A stretch of 64,000 nucleotides of DNA from positions 1 through 64,000 of the forward strand of contig NZ_PNYA01000028.1 of the NCBI RefSeq assembly GCF_002879885.1. The letters run 5' to 3'. Position numbers and translations under genes: made by a program. This document shows, piece after piece, positions 18,188 through 25,977 of the stretch. The first letter of the stretch is position 1. Every line of letters begins with the position of its first letter. Source of the stretch: Trinickia dabaoshanensis. Its GTDB lineage: Bacteria; Pseudomonadota; Gammaproteobacteria; Burkholderiales; Burkholderiaceae. Under the pieces are notes generated by a model that ran no database searches, was not told the DNA's origin, and saw only the letters and a list, made by a program, of their open reading frames with translations.

Positions 18188-19873
18188 ATGGTGCCTGCTT
18201 TCCTGCATCGGCTTGGGCTTGATCCGACGGCCGACGAGCGCGCGATTCGGCGCGCCTATGCGCAAACGCTCAAAAAGATCGACCAGGAGGCCGACCCGTC
18301 AGCATTCCAGGTGCTGAGGGAGGACTACGAAGCAGCGTTGAAGTGGGTTCGGCGGCCGGTCCAAATAGATCCGGCAAGCGGCTCCGGTCTGCCAAGTGTT
18401 CCGGCTGCTCCGATCATTAGCGAGGCGGCGCAGCGCGCGGTGCCGAACGAGTCGGACCGATCTCACGCACTGCCGAAAGTCGTGTCCCGGTTGCGCACAC
18501 CCCCGAGTGCGCCTGTTGTAGCTAATTCGCACAGCGATAGCTCCGCAACGGCGGCGGCCGCTTTCGCACGATTTTACGATGCGTTCGAGCGTGAAGCTCG
18601 CGCCGCGTCCTCCAGACTCGATGCGCAGGCGTGGCAGGCGCAGCTGGAGGACGCGCTGACCAGCAACGATCTGGTCAGTCTCGCGGCGCGCGATCTGTTC
18701 GAACACAAGGTGGCGTCGGTGCTCGCACGGGGATGGAAGCGCGGTCATGAAGTGCTGTTTGTGGCCGCGGCCAAAGCGTTCCGCTGGGACGACGATCCAA
18801 GGGGCCTTCGCAAGTTCGGGCAAGCCGGTGCCACGATCGAACGCGCGCTGTTCGAACGCGTCTTATTCGATCGGCAGAATTCGACCACGCGAGTTAAACA
18901 ACGCGTCGTCATCCAACGCTTACGCGACCCGGCCGCCCCCACGCAAAAGGAGCTCGAATCTTCGCTCGTGACGTTGGAACAAGTGGTCGCGAACTTCCCG
19001 GCTTGGTTGGGCATCATTACGGACCTAGGTGCCCTTGCGCACTGGCGAGCGCATTTCGCTAAATTGCCGGTACACGCGCAGGAAATCGCGAAGCTGCGTG
19101 CGCCGTCACAGACAGCGGCGTCGCGCGGCTCCTCCTTTCGGGTTCGATGGCTTTTCCTGGGCCTGATCATGCTTTTGGCACTCATACAGCTGGTCGGCAG
19201 CCATTTGACGGCGCCGGCAGCGAGCGCCGGAACGCAGCAGAAGATGCGCACGCCTGCACAACAGTTGCAAAAGATGCCCTTGCCGTTTGCGCCGACCAGC
19301 AATCTGCAACCTGCGCGGCCCTCGACGGCACCAATCGGCCCGGCAGCCGACTTTTCGAGCGGCGGGCGCGTCAAGGCGAAACCGCTCGATAGACGCGCGA
19401 TTGCTGCACTTGTCAGCAGCGCCCCGAGCGAGACAGTCTGCAACGCTGTTTTCATCCTATCGATCGATCACGCGATCGGCACGCCGGAACAGGACGCCGA
19501 CCCCGGGCCCGCATTCGATCGCCAGATCGTGGCGTGTACTGCCAGACAGCTCTGGCCAAGACCGTCGTACAGCGACCCGGCCGTTCAACAAGCGCTGAGC
19601 CGGGAACAGGTCCAGCTGGCAAACGCGGTGAAGAAGTCAAGGGGCAACCTCGTCGGTACCGCCGCGCTGCAGGCGAGCCCACATCGGCAGTCGGATTTCT
19701 CGCTCGTTCCCGGCGGTACGGTCAGCACATATAGAGGCGGAGGTAGCCCTGTCGATACCGCTGCGCTGCAGGCGAAACCCTATCGACACCCGGACTTTTC
19801 GCTCGTTCCGGCTGGGGCTGTCAACGCACACACGGGGACGCCCTCGGCGGCACCCGACGTGCCGGCTCGATGA
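18188..19873 (+). CDS. Membrane J-domain-like co-chaperone of the HscC-type Hsp70
   Basis: A 561-residue protein. Residues 1-55 look like a J-domain: FLHRLGLDPTADERAIRRAY, then AFQVLREDYEAALKWV. The HPD tripeptide between helices II and III is not intact; the position reads QEADPSAF. E. coli DjlB and DjlC, partners of HscC, are a related kind of protein. A helical middle (about 120-310), one membrane segment (about residues 319-338) and a low-complexity Ala/Pro-rich region follow. The end has two tandem copies of a 20-residue motif ending DFSLVP(G/A)G at about 491-510 and 524-543. It is co-transcribed with the Hsp70 gene. Confidence 0.7.
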   Translation: MVPAFLHRLGLDPTADERAIRRAYAQTLKKIDQEADPSAFQVLREDYEAALKWVRRPVQIDPASGSGLPSVPAAPIISEAAQRAVPNESDRSHALPKVVSRLRTPPSAPVVANSHSDSSATAAAAFARFYDAFEREARAASSRLDAQAWQAQLEDALTSNDLVSLAARDLFEHKVASVLARGWKRGHEVLFVAAAKAFRWDDDPRGLRKFGQAGATIERALFERVLFDRQNSTTRVKQRVVIQRLRDPAAPTQKELESSLVTLEQVVANFPAWLGIITDLGALAHWRAHFAKLPVHAQEIAKLRAPSQTAASRGSSFRVRWLFLGLIMLLALIQLVGSHLTAPAASAGTQQKMRTPAQQLQKMPLPFAPTSNLQPARPSTAPIGPAADFSSGGRVKAKPLDRRAIAALVSSAPSETVCNAVFILSIDHAIGTPEQDADPGPAFDRQIVACTARQLWPRPSYSDPAVQQALSREQVQLANAVKKSRGNLVGTAALQASPHRQSDFSLVPGGTVSTYRGGGSPVDTAALQAKPYRHPDFSLVPAGAVNAHTGTPSAAPDVPAR

Positions 19874-19970
19874 AGAGTTCGAAGAAGTACAACTAGCGCC
19901 CCTACTCAACGAAATCGCCGCATCGGTCGGCCGCCGCAACTGGCCCCTGCTCTACAAGGATGCGTTCCGC

Positions 19971-20570
19971 ATGCCGGGTGATCGCTTTTCGGCCTTGGCG
20001 GCGCGGGTGCCCGCTTTTCCTGAAGTTCAGGTGTTCGAGTTCCAGCGCGGCCACGCGTTCGACAAAGAAGCCGCCCGAGAGGAGATGCGTGAGTACGTCG
20101 AGGGTAACTTCACCCGTCTGATCGAGTTCGCCTTCTACGATTCCGAGTCGGAAAACGACTTCGCCAGGCCTAGCGTCGATCTACAGAAAGAGTTGGGCGC
20201 CGGATTTGGCAAGCTCTTCCCGTCCGAGCTGATCGCCGAAGTCGCGTCCGACATGGAAATGAACGAGGGTCCCTGGGAGTCGGCCATCACGGGAACGGAT
20301 TCGACGACCGCGGGTCAGCGGCGGTTCGCCCAAGCGTGTAACACGCTGCATCTCGTCGCGTCGCTCGACGTGATCAACGCTCTTCACGCATTACAAGACG
20401 AGATTCGCATAACAAACACTTCGCGCTCCCAAGAGCGGCATGACCGACTGCTATCACGCTTAATCTGGAGCATTCGGGCCGATTTAGGCATCCCGTCCCC
20501 CAACGATTGGCAGTCGCTCCCGGTGAAACTCTGGACTTCGGGCATCCCACTCGACGACCCGGCGGCATGA
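19971..20570 (+). CDS. Hypothetical protein, possibly 5'-truncated
   Basis: The frame from the ATG at 19971 encodes 199 residues with no recognised domain: acidic N-terminal half, helical C-terminal half, no membrane segment. The same frame stays open upstream across the stop of the J-domain gene and reads LDEEFEEVQLAPLLNEIAAS, then GRRNWPLLYKDAFRMPGD. It has protein-like composition but no ATG or GTG. The true start may therefore be a rare codon, or the 5' end may have been lost by a frameshift or deletion. It lies between the chaperone pair and the first STM2901-type/DUF1493 remnant. Confidence 0.5.
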   Translation: MPGDRFSALAARVPAFPEVQVFEFQRGHAFDKEAAREEMREYVEGNFTRLIEFAFYDSESENDFARPSVDLQKELGAGFGKLFPSELIAEVASDMEMNEGPWESAITGTDSTTAGQRRFAQACNTLHLVASLDVINALHALQDEIRITNTSRSQERHDRLLSRLIWSIRADLGIPSPNDWQSLPVKLWTSGIPLDDPAA

Positions 20571-20667
20571 GGAACGGCGGCTAGGCTGAATGACGCGCTT
20601 GCACGAAGTAGCCTGGCCTGTCTATTCTCAGACGAATCGAGTTCTGATACGTTCTCGCGCTGATTGA

Positions 20668-20829
20668 CTCCGAGGACCCAAAATTCTTTGGACCCGCAAC
20701 ATCGGCGTCTTCGTCGGTCGCACCGTCCCGATCATCGGCGAAGTCATCCTCGCCTACGACGTGTCGGTAATCAGCTACCGCAGCGCCGTTCATTACAATC
20801 AGCTCGTGAAGCCCGAGGACCGACTATGA
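20668..20829 (+). pseudogene. C-terminal remnant of an STM2901-type protein
   Basis: This short open stretch encodes RNIGVFVGRTVPIIGEVIL, then AYDVSVISYRSAVHYNQLVKPEDRL. It aligns by eye with the C-terminal 45 residues of the intact protein at 23104-23535 (TFVGRTLPGVGWVLLANDV, then YNRIVSPEDRVF). No start codon or N-terminal two-thirds is present. Its stop overlaps the start of the following DUF1493 gene (ATGA), as in the intact copy, so this was once a two-gene unit that lost most of its first gene. Confidence 0.8.
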
Positions 20830-21185
20830 GCGATTCTCTGCTGCTAGAAGAAGTCGAATCGTTCGTGCGCAAGGAGCGCGGCTTGTCCAAGAGCAAGGTC
20901 ATCACGACGGCCACGACGCTTGAAGACGACCTCGGTATCACAGGCATCGAGGGTGAGACGTTCATGGAAGCCTTCTTTGCCCGCTTCCAGGTCGATGAGG
21001 GTGATTTTGCGTCGGGACGCTACTTCATGGACGAAGGGTCCGGCCTTCTGCTCATGCTCGTCATAGCCCTGTCGCGAAAGCGGCGAAAGGCGCTCGATCG
21101 CATTCCTATTACGGTCGGCATGCTTATCACGGCTGCTGGACTTGGCCGTTGGGATTCCGTCGAGGTCGAGAACGGTCGCGTGTGA
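20826..21185 (+). CDS. DUF1493 family protein, copy 1
   Basis: A 119-residue protein, MSDSLLLEEVESFVRKERGL at the N-terminus, then TTLEDDLGITGIEGETFMEA and FFARFQVDEGDFASGRYFMDEGS. The helix-loop-helix layout resembles an acyl carrier protein, but the DSL serine that carries phosphopantetheine is absent (GITGIEGE). A hydrophobic stretch LLLMLVIALS follows at about residues 70-80. It is about 40 percent identical by eye to the second DUF1493 protein at 23535-23906. Its partner gene upstream is truncated, so it may be non-functional though its own frame is intact. Function unknown. Confidence 0.75.
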   Translation: MSDSLLLEEVESFVRKERGLSKSKVITTATTLEDDLGITGIEGETFMEAFFARFQVDEGDFASGRYFMDEGSGLLLMLVIALSRKRRKALDRIPITVGMLITAAGLGRWDSVEVENGRV

Positions 21186-21256
21186 CGAAACGAAGGTTCG
21201 TCATAGGCTGATCTCCTGCATCGACGGAAAACCTAACGTCAGGTTATAATTCCAGC

Positions 21257-21505
21257 ATGCCAACATTGCTGAGAATCCTCGGCTATCGTGTCCAAATATT
21301 CACTAACGACCATAGCCCGCCACACGTTCACGTCGAAAAGACGAGCGGCCCGTCCTGCGTGTTCGAACTGAACTGTCCGCGTGGCCCGCTCAGGTTGCGA
21401 ACGGTCAAGGGGCGCATGTCGGATCGCACGATCGCCCGGCTTGCCGAACTGATCGAACCCGAAATCGAGCGCCTTTGCAGGGAATGGAGAACCATACATG
21501 GCTAA
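21257..21505 (+). CDS. DUF4160 domain protein
   Basis: An 82-residue single-domain protein with the DUF4160 core GYRVQIFTNDHSPPHVHVEK, then LRTVKGRMSDRTI. It overlaps the next gene by 8 bp. DUF4160 and DUF2442 genes are commonly paired in bacteria and have been discussed as toxin-antitoxin-like modules, but no activity is assigned. The conserved SPPHVHV histidines could bind a metal or form an active site; this is an inference. Confidence 0.8.
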   Translation: MPTLLRILGYRVQIFTNDHSPPHVHVEKTSGPSCVFELNCPRGPLRLRTVKGRMSDRTIARLAELIEPEIERLCREWRTIHG

Positions 21506-21926
21506 GATCACTGCTGCCGAAATTGCCGCCGCACGCAAGCGCGGTGCCGAGGAGCCATCCATCGTATCGGCTCGCTTCATACGCGCCACGCGCACGCTGG
21601 AGGTCACCTTCGGACACGGCGTGAAGATCGCGGTCCCAGTCGCGCTGATTCAAGACTTCAGCATGCTGGAGCGCGCGCCGACATTGGCCGAACTGGCTGA
21701 AGTCCAGGTCTCGGGCGCGGGCACCTCGTTGTACTGGCCGCGCCTTGATCTCGGTCTATGGGGCGCGGGCCTCCTGCAAGGCATTTTCGGAACCAAAGCA
21801 TGGATGCGCGAGGTTGCGCGCGGAATGGGAGCAATCAAGTCCCCTGCTAAGGCTGCGGCATCCCGCGAAAACGGACGAAAGGGTGGCCGCCCGCGCAAAC
21901 ATCCTGCAACTCCCGCACACGCGTAA
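21498..21926 (+). CDS. DUF2442 protein with basic C-terminal tail
   Basis: A 142-residue protein. The DUF2442 domain spans about residues 20-90 (RTLEVTFGHGVKIAVPVALI, then LAELAEVQVSGAGTSLYWP and LDLGLWGAGLLQGIFG). A C-terminal tail contains GRKGGRPRKH, an AT-hook-like GRP core that suggests DNA binding. The start overlaps the DUF4160 gene, so the two are translationally coupled. A DNA-binding partner beside a small catalytic-looking protein fits a toxin-antitoxin or autoregulated pair, but this is unproven. Confidence 0.78.
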   Translation: MAKITAAEIAAARKRGAEEPSIVSARFIRATRTLEVTFGHGVKIAVPVALIQDFSMLERAPTLAELAEVQVSGAGTSLYWPRLDLGLWGAGLLQGIFGTKAWMREVARGMGAIKSPAKAAASRENGRKGGRPRKHPATPAHA

Positions 21927-21986
21927 CGAGGACGGCTCGGACTACAGGAGCGGCGATGGCTTCTAAACCCGCCCCCTCGGAATCGG

Positions 21987-22139
21987 GAATATACGAGCAA
22001 CATCGCGGCGAAAATCATTCTCGTCGACGGAGATCAACTTGTGAAGCTCCTGGTCGAACATGACGTTGGTGTTTCGACCGCCAGCACCTACAAGATCAAG
22101 AAGATCGATTCGGATTACTTCGAAGGTGACTCGCTCTAA
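21987..22139 (+). pseudogene. C-terminal remnant of an Mrr-type restriction endonuclease
   Basis: A 50-residue open stretch reads EYTSNIAAKIILVDGDQLVK, then LLVEHDVGVSTASTYKIKKID and SDYFEGDSL before a stop. From memory of the family this is the conserved C-terminal end of Mrr-type (type IV) restriction proteins. The DNA-binding winged helix and the PD-(D/E)xK catalytic core are absent, as is any start codon. It is a fragment left by deletion and lies next to a transposase remnant. Confidence 0.7.
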
Positions 22140-22230
22140 TCGAGGCTATCCCTCGTAGTCTGCCGTATATCGACGGCATTCCGACGACAACCGGTTCAGG
22201 TAGGGGAGCAAGCTCCCAATCTCGGCTTGC

Positions 22231-22593
22231 AGGCGACCGCGCGTGAGCAACGACAACCCGTACGCTGAGGCGCTATTCCGTACGTGCAAGTACCGGCCCG
22301 ACTACCCGCGCAAAGCATTCGCGAGCCTCGACGCCGCGCGTGCTTGGACGCAGCAGTTCGTGCGTTGGTACAACCATGAGCACAAGCACAGCGGCCTGAA
22401 ATTCGTCACGCCGGCGCAGCGTCGCAACGGCGTTGCCATCGCCGTGTTGGCACGACGCGATGCCGTCTATGCGCAAGCCAAGGCACGTAGCCCGCAGCGT
22501 TGGTCCCGCTCCGCTCGCAACTGGGAATTGAAGAACGAAGTCTGGCTCAATCCCGAGCGTACGCCCCGAGCCGAATTAAAGCAGTGCGCGTGA
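22231..22593 (+). pseudogene. IS3-family transposase remnant, C-terminal end
   Basis: The frame encodes RPRVSNDNPYAEALFRTCKY, then RPDYPRKAFASLDAARAW and WYNHEHKHSGLKFVTPAQRR. This is the last third of an IS3-family integrase-core transposase, including the catalytic Glu region (NPYAEALF) and the WYN...H motif. The DD residues and N-terminal half are missing. A GTG at 22243 could start translation, but the product would be inactive. The sequence just downstream (about 22594-22690) looks like the right end of the same element, although I could not define a terminal inverted repeat. Confidence 0.8.
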
Positions 22594-22689
22594 AGCGACG
22601 CGACAACTACGTTGACAAACATCGCGAACACCGCCCGCGTAGCAACAATCTGTCCAAGCGGGAAGAGCGGTCGCGTCACGTCTCGTAAC

Positions 22690-22845
22690 CCGACCCGGCA
22701 CGTCTTCGAAAAGAACCAATAGATGGTTCGTGAAGACGGCTCGTGAGAATTCATTGCCGAACGCGTCTTGAATGGATTCCACCACCCCCTGGATCTGCTC
22801 GAAGGTTAGTGGCGGGAAACGGTCGGGGTGTTCGGTGTCGTCCAT
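22690..22845 (-). pseudogene. Possible truncated hypothetical gene
   Basis: On the minus strand an ATG at 22845 opens a frame reading MDDTEHPDRFPPLTFEQIQG, then VVESIQDAFGNEFSRAVFTN. It looks like real protein for about 50 residues before running into the end of the IS3 remnant near 22690, where the composition changes. It may be the N-terminus of a gene cut by the element. No family recognised. Confidence 0.3.
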
Positions 22846-23103
22846 GCGGCGACTATCCATCGCTACGTCGGAGTCGGCAACGCTAGCTCATCCGCTTCAC
22901 GAATCACGAGGCCCTGGGATCTGACGATGGCTCCGTTTCACGCATGGCGATATGACGCCCCATCCCCGTCGCCGTCCGATTCCCCAGACGGACCGACCAC
23001 CGCCCCAGCTTTTTGATACGATCCAACCTACGAACAGGCGGCGGTTCGTCGGCTATTCGCAGGCTTGTATCCGAGCCAAGCAAAAAACAAACATGAGGGC
23101 CGC

Positions 23104-23535
23104 ATGAACAACACGTATAGCTACGGATCTCACAAAGATCTGGAGCCTACCGAACTTTTCTTATTCATCGCTGCTGAGCAGACCTGCGAGCAGCTCGGGA
23201 TCGACGACGTGGAATACGTCATCTTGATTTTTTCCGGTCTGCCGATTTTGCCAACCCGCGCCAAGCCATTAGGAGCGACGAAGGGAACGTCTATCGCCTC
23301 GGTTATGTCTCGTTCGCTGTTCCGCTACGAGCTAAAGAAGAAGGTCTTGCCGACCTTCACGCTGAACAGCATAAAGCGGCTTCGTTGGATTTTGACTCAC
23401 AAGCTCAGCACGTTTGTAGGTCGAACGCTGCCGGGCGTCGGTTGGGTTCTCTTGGCAAACGATGTTGCCCAGATCGGGTATCACACCGTCATTCAATACA
23501 ACCGCATCGTTTCGCCCGAGGATAGGGTGTTCTAA
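23104..23535 (+). CDS. STM2901-type protein
   Basis: A 143-residue protein beginning MNNTYSYGSHKDLEPTELFL, with YVILIFSGLPILPTRAKPLG in the middle and a weakly hydrophobic segment GWVLLANDVAQIGYHTVIQY near the end. It resembles the STM2901 family first annotated in Salmonella, where a DUF1493 gene is a frequent neighbour; function unknown. Its stop overlaps the next start (TAATG). The ATG at 23104 has GAGGG upstream and is chosen over 23065. The surrounding DNA looks more AT-rich than the rest of the window, suggesting transfer. Confidence 0.7.
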   Translation: MNNTYSYGSHKDLEPTELFLFIAAEQTCEQLGIDDVEYVILIFSGLPILPTRAKPLGATKGTSIASVMSRSLFRYELKKKVLPTFTLNSIKRLRWILTHKLSTFVGRTLPGVGWVLLANDVAQIGYHTVIQYNRIVSPEDRVF

Positions 23536-23906
23536 TGGCAAGCCATACCTGGGAAGACCTCGAATCGTTTGTCAGAAAGGAAGCGTGCGTATCACCGAAG
23601 AAGGCCATAACACCCGAATCGACGATCGAAACGGATTTGGGGCAACAGGGCGACGATGCCGACGAGTTCATGCAGCACTTCTTCGAGGCGTTTCATTTGG
23701 ATAGGGGCGACTACGACTTTCATCGCTACTTCCTAATGGAAGGCGAGGGAATTCTATATCATTTGGCGATGAAAATACTGAGAAAGCCGCACTCGTTTAA
23801 ACGGGAAACGCTGACGGTCGGAATGCTTCATAGGGCACTGATTGATGGCAGCTGGGACTCACAAGCGCTGTCGCGAGGGCAGCCGGGCAACTACCCTGCG
23901 GATTAG
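23535..23906 (+). CDS. DUF1493 family protein, copy 2
   Basis: A 123-residue protein with the DUF1493 core ITPESTIETDLGQQGDDADE, then FMQHFFEAFHLDRGDYDFHR. Like copy 1 it has an acyl-carrier-like helix pattern in which the attachment serine is replaced (QQGDDADE). It is coupled to the intact STM2901-type gene by a 1-bp TAATG overlap. The conserved pairing in two places suggests the products act together. Function unknown. Confidence 0.8.
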   Translation: MASHTWEDLESFVRKEACVSPKKAITPESTIETDLGQQGDDADEFMQHFFEAFHLDRGDYDFHRYFLMEGEGILYHLAMKILRKPHSFKRETLTVGMLHRALIDGSWDSQALSRGQPGNYPAD

Positions 23907-23935
23907 GCAGTACAACAACCACACGAGAGACGAGC

Positions 23936-24241
23936 ATGCCGACAATTGAGTTGCAGATTTTCAGCCCGCGTTGGGGCCATGACGAAACACTACGAGATCG
24001 AACTCGAACGGGACCACATGGAGATCACCTGGGGAGCAAACACCGCCCGCGCTGATTGGCGGGACAACGCGGAACCCTGCATGGAGCGGCTGGACCGTTG
24101 AGGGCATGATGGGGAATGACCGCATCCACCCGCCTGCCGTTGCCCAAAGAATGTTCCAGAAGGTTTGGACGGCTTGGCGAAGTGGTGAATGCGGCAACGC
24201 GCGCCAAGCCACGAACTGAGTTCTGGAAGGCCTACTTCTAG
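23936..24241 (+). pseudogene. Broken gene of mobile-element type, split across three frames
   Basis: Successive frames read MPTIELQIFSPRWGHDET, then YEIELERDHMEITWGANTAR and ADWRDNAEP. A third frame reads GNDRIHPPAVAQRMFQKVWT and AWRSGE, and a final one NAATRAKPRTEFWKAYF with a stop at 24241. Together they make one continuous small protein interrupted by at least three frameshifts and a probable internal deletion. I recall similar proteins from integrative or plasmid elements, but I cannot name the family. Confidence 0.65.
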
Positions 24242-24528
24242 CCGCGGTACAGCTCGAGCGACCCATCGCGCAGTGCTGGGATTCCGCAACGAGGCGAGCA
24301 ACGCAGATTTGACGATTGACGCCCTTCGACCCATCGCAGGCATTGATATCGCCTGACGTCGATGGCGCTTCTCGCTCGGCCAACTGCCACCGGAGTGACC
24401 GAATTGTAACGGCGGCGACGTCGCCTTAAATCGCCGGCGATTGCATACGCGCGGCGTTGTCTTGGGATCGTGCCCGGTCCTGGTGACTGGAACTCAACTT
24501 CGCAGCACGATAAGAGCCCGATTGCTCG
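24242..24528. other. Intergenic region at the right edge of the accessory stretch
   Basis: No gene is supported. The sequence between the broken mobile-type gene and the SDR gene contains no repeat or RNA gene that I could recognise. It is probably decayed element DNA. Confidence 0.4.
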
Positions 24529-25356
24529 TCATAAACCGGAGAATTGCCGCAACATGTCGAATCTTTCTGCCTCCGACAAACGCTGGCTTAGCGCGAAAGC
24601 CTGCTCTGCGTCAGGGCCGGCGAGATACATGACCTGACCAGTGCTATCGGTCGCTGCCGTGAAAATGGTTTCGGCAATCGACGTGGCAGTGGAATAGTCG
24701 CCACGCCTCGCCCGCATTGCGGCCATAACTTTGCCTAGGGTATCCGCGTACTCACTTCCGCCCTCCAAAGGCGTGTGCGCGAGAGATCGCCCAGCAAAAT
24801 CGGTCGCAACTCCGCCCGGTGCAATGACTTTGGCCCGGATGCCAAGCGGTGCGAGTTCGAAGGATAGGGACTGGGTAAAGCCGACTACAGCGAATTTGGT
24901 CGCGCTGTAGACGGAAAAGAAAGGAAGCGGAATCAGACCGCCCAACGAGGCCACATTGATGATGGTGCCACTGCCCTGATGCCGCATCGTTGGCAACACC
25001 GCACGAGTCACGGCGAAAACGCCGCTTACATTGGTCGCGAACTGGCGCTCAATCTGCTCGCAGGTCGCTGCTTCGAAAGGACCCAAAAGACCATAACCGG
25101 CATTGTTGACGACTGTGTCGATCCGGCCATACTGGTCTAGTATCGCCGTCACCGCCACCCCGACCGAAGCGGAATCGGTTACATCAAGCGATAGCACCAT
25201 GGTTCGCCCATCTTTGACGAGCGTAGCGCCGTCGTCTGGATTGCGCATGGTCGCGGCGACGCGCCAGCCGCGTTCAGCAAACAGGTTAGCGGCGGCACGG
25301 CCGATGCCGGTCGAAGCGCCAGTGATCAGGACGACAGGGGAGATTTCGGTAGGCAT
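24529..25356 (-). CDS. Short-chain dehydrogenase/reductase
   Basis: A 275-residue classical SDR. The cofactor loop is ITGASTGIGRAAANLF (about residues 13-28), the stabilising motif is VVNNAGYGLLG (about 85-95), and the catalytic Ser and YSATK are near 145 and 158. Probably NADP(H)-dependent; substrate unknown. The neighbouring TetR gene lies 49 bp upstream and is read in the same direction, so the pair is likely one regulator-enzyme operon. Confidence 0.9.
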   Translation of the reverse strand: MPTEISPVVLITGASTGIGRAAANLFAERGWRVAATMRNPDDGATLVKDGRTMVLSLDVTDSASVGVAVTAILDQYGRIDTVVNNAGYGLLGPFEAATCEQIERQFATNVSGVFAVTRAVLPTMRHQGSGTIINVASLGGLIPLPFFSVYSATKFAVVGFTQSLSFELAPLGIRAKVIAPGGVATDFAGRSLAHTPLEGGSEYADTLGKVMAAMRARRGDYSTATSIAETIFTAATDSTGQVMYLAGPDAEQAFALSQRLSEAERFDMLRQFSGL

Positions 25357-25404
25357 CGCAGCACTCTTTTGGCGAAAAAATATTCGTTTAATAAGTAAAA
25401 AAAC

Positions 25405-25977
25405 TCAACAGCGGATGGCGTCCCAGCACAATTGAAAGGCGACCATGCGACTCTCGTCGGTATCGGCGACTGATCCCGCACGAATCAGCCGCGCCGTCTC
25501 GCGGACCGAGCCGATGAACAGCGAGGTCAGGAAAGGGGCCGGCACCGCTTTCAGGATTTCCGCCTTCTGTCCCTCTGCAACGATCCGCATCAATCCTTCG
25601 CTCCGTCGAGCGCTATAAGCACGACTCTCGTCGCTCATGAAGGACGAACCCACAAATTGTTCCATAAAGCTGACCTCATCATGTCTGCGCAGACGATGAT
25701 CGAGCATTCTGTACCATATGCCCCGCACACGCGACTTTAGCGGCGCGGCGGCGTCGATCTCTGCGCCGTAGAAGTCCACAGCCTCAAGCTTGGCACGGCG
25801 AAACACTTCGTTAAACAGGGCATCCCTGTCCGTGAAATACACATAGAGCGTGCTTGTGCCGATACCGGCCGCCTTGGCGATTTCCGTCAACGTCAGACCG
25901 AGCAGCCCGCGTTCCGCCGCAAGGCGGCAGGTCGCACTGATCACGGCATTCAGTTTCTTCTCGTCCTTGGGTTTCAT
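25405..25977 (-). CDS. TetR/AcrR family transcriptional regulator
   Basis: A 190-residue TetR-type repressor. The N-terminal helix-turn-helix reads LTLTEIAKAAGIGTSTLYVYF (about residues 27-47). The ligand-binding region includes FMEQFVGSSF, then FLTSLFIGSVRETARLI. It precedes the SDR gene in the same direction and probably controls it in response to a small molecule. The ATG at 25977 is chosen; a GTG two codons upstream is possible. No clear ribosome site. Confidence 0.87.
   Translation of the reverse strand: MKPKDEKKLNAVISATCRLAAERGLLGLTLTEIAKAAGIGTSTLYVYFTDRDALFNEVFRRAKLEAVDFYGAEIDAAAPLKSRVRGIWYRMLDHRLRRHDEVSFMEQFVGSSFMSDESRAYSARRSEGLMRIVAEGQKAEILKAVPAPFLTSLFIGSVRETARLIRAGSVADTDESRMVAFQLCWDAIRC

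Noticed and set aside
22960-23103. CRISPR array or phage attachment site near the accessory region
   Set aside because: No regularly spaced repeats are present anywhere in the window, and no direct repeat of the tRNA-Gly 3' end was found to mark an integration site.
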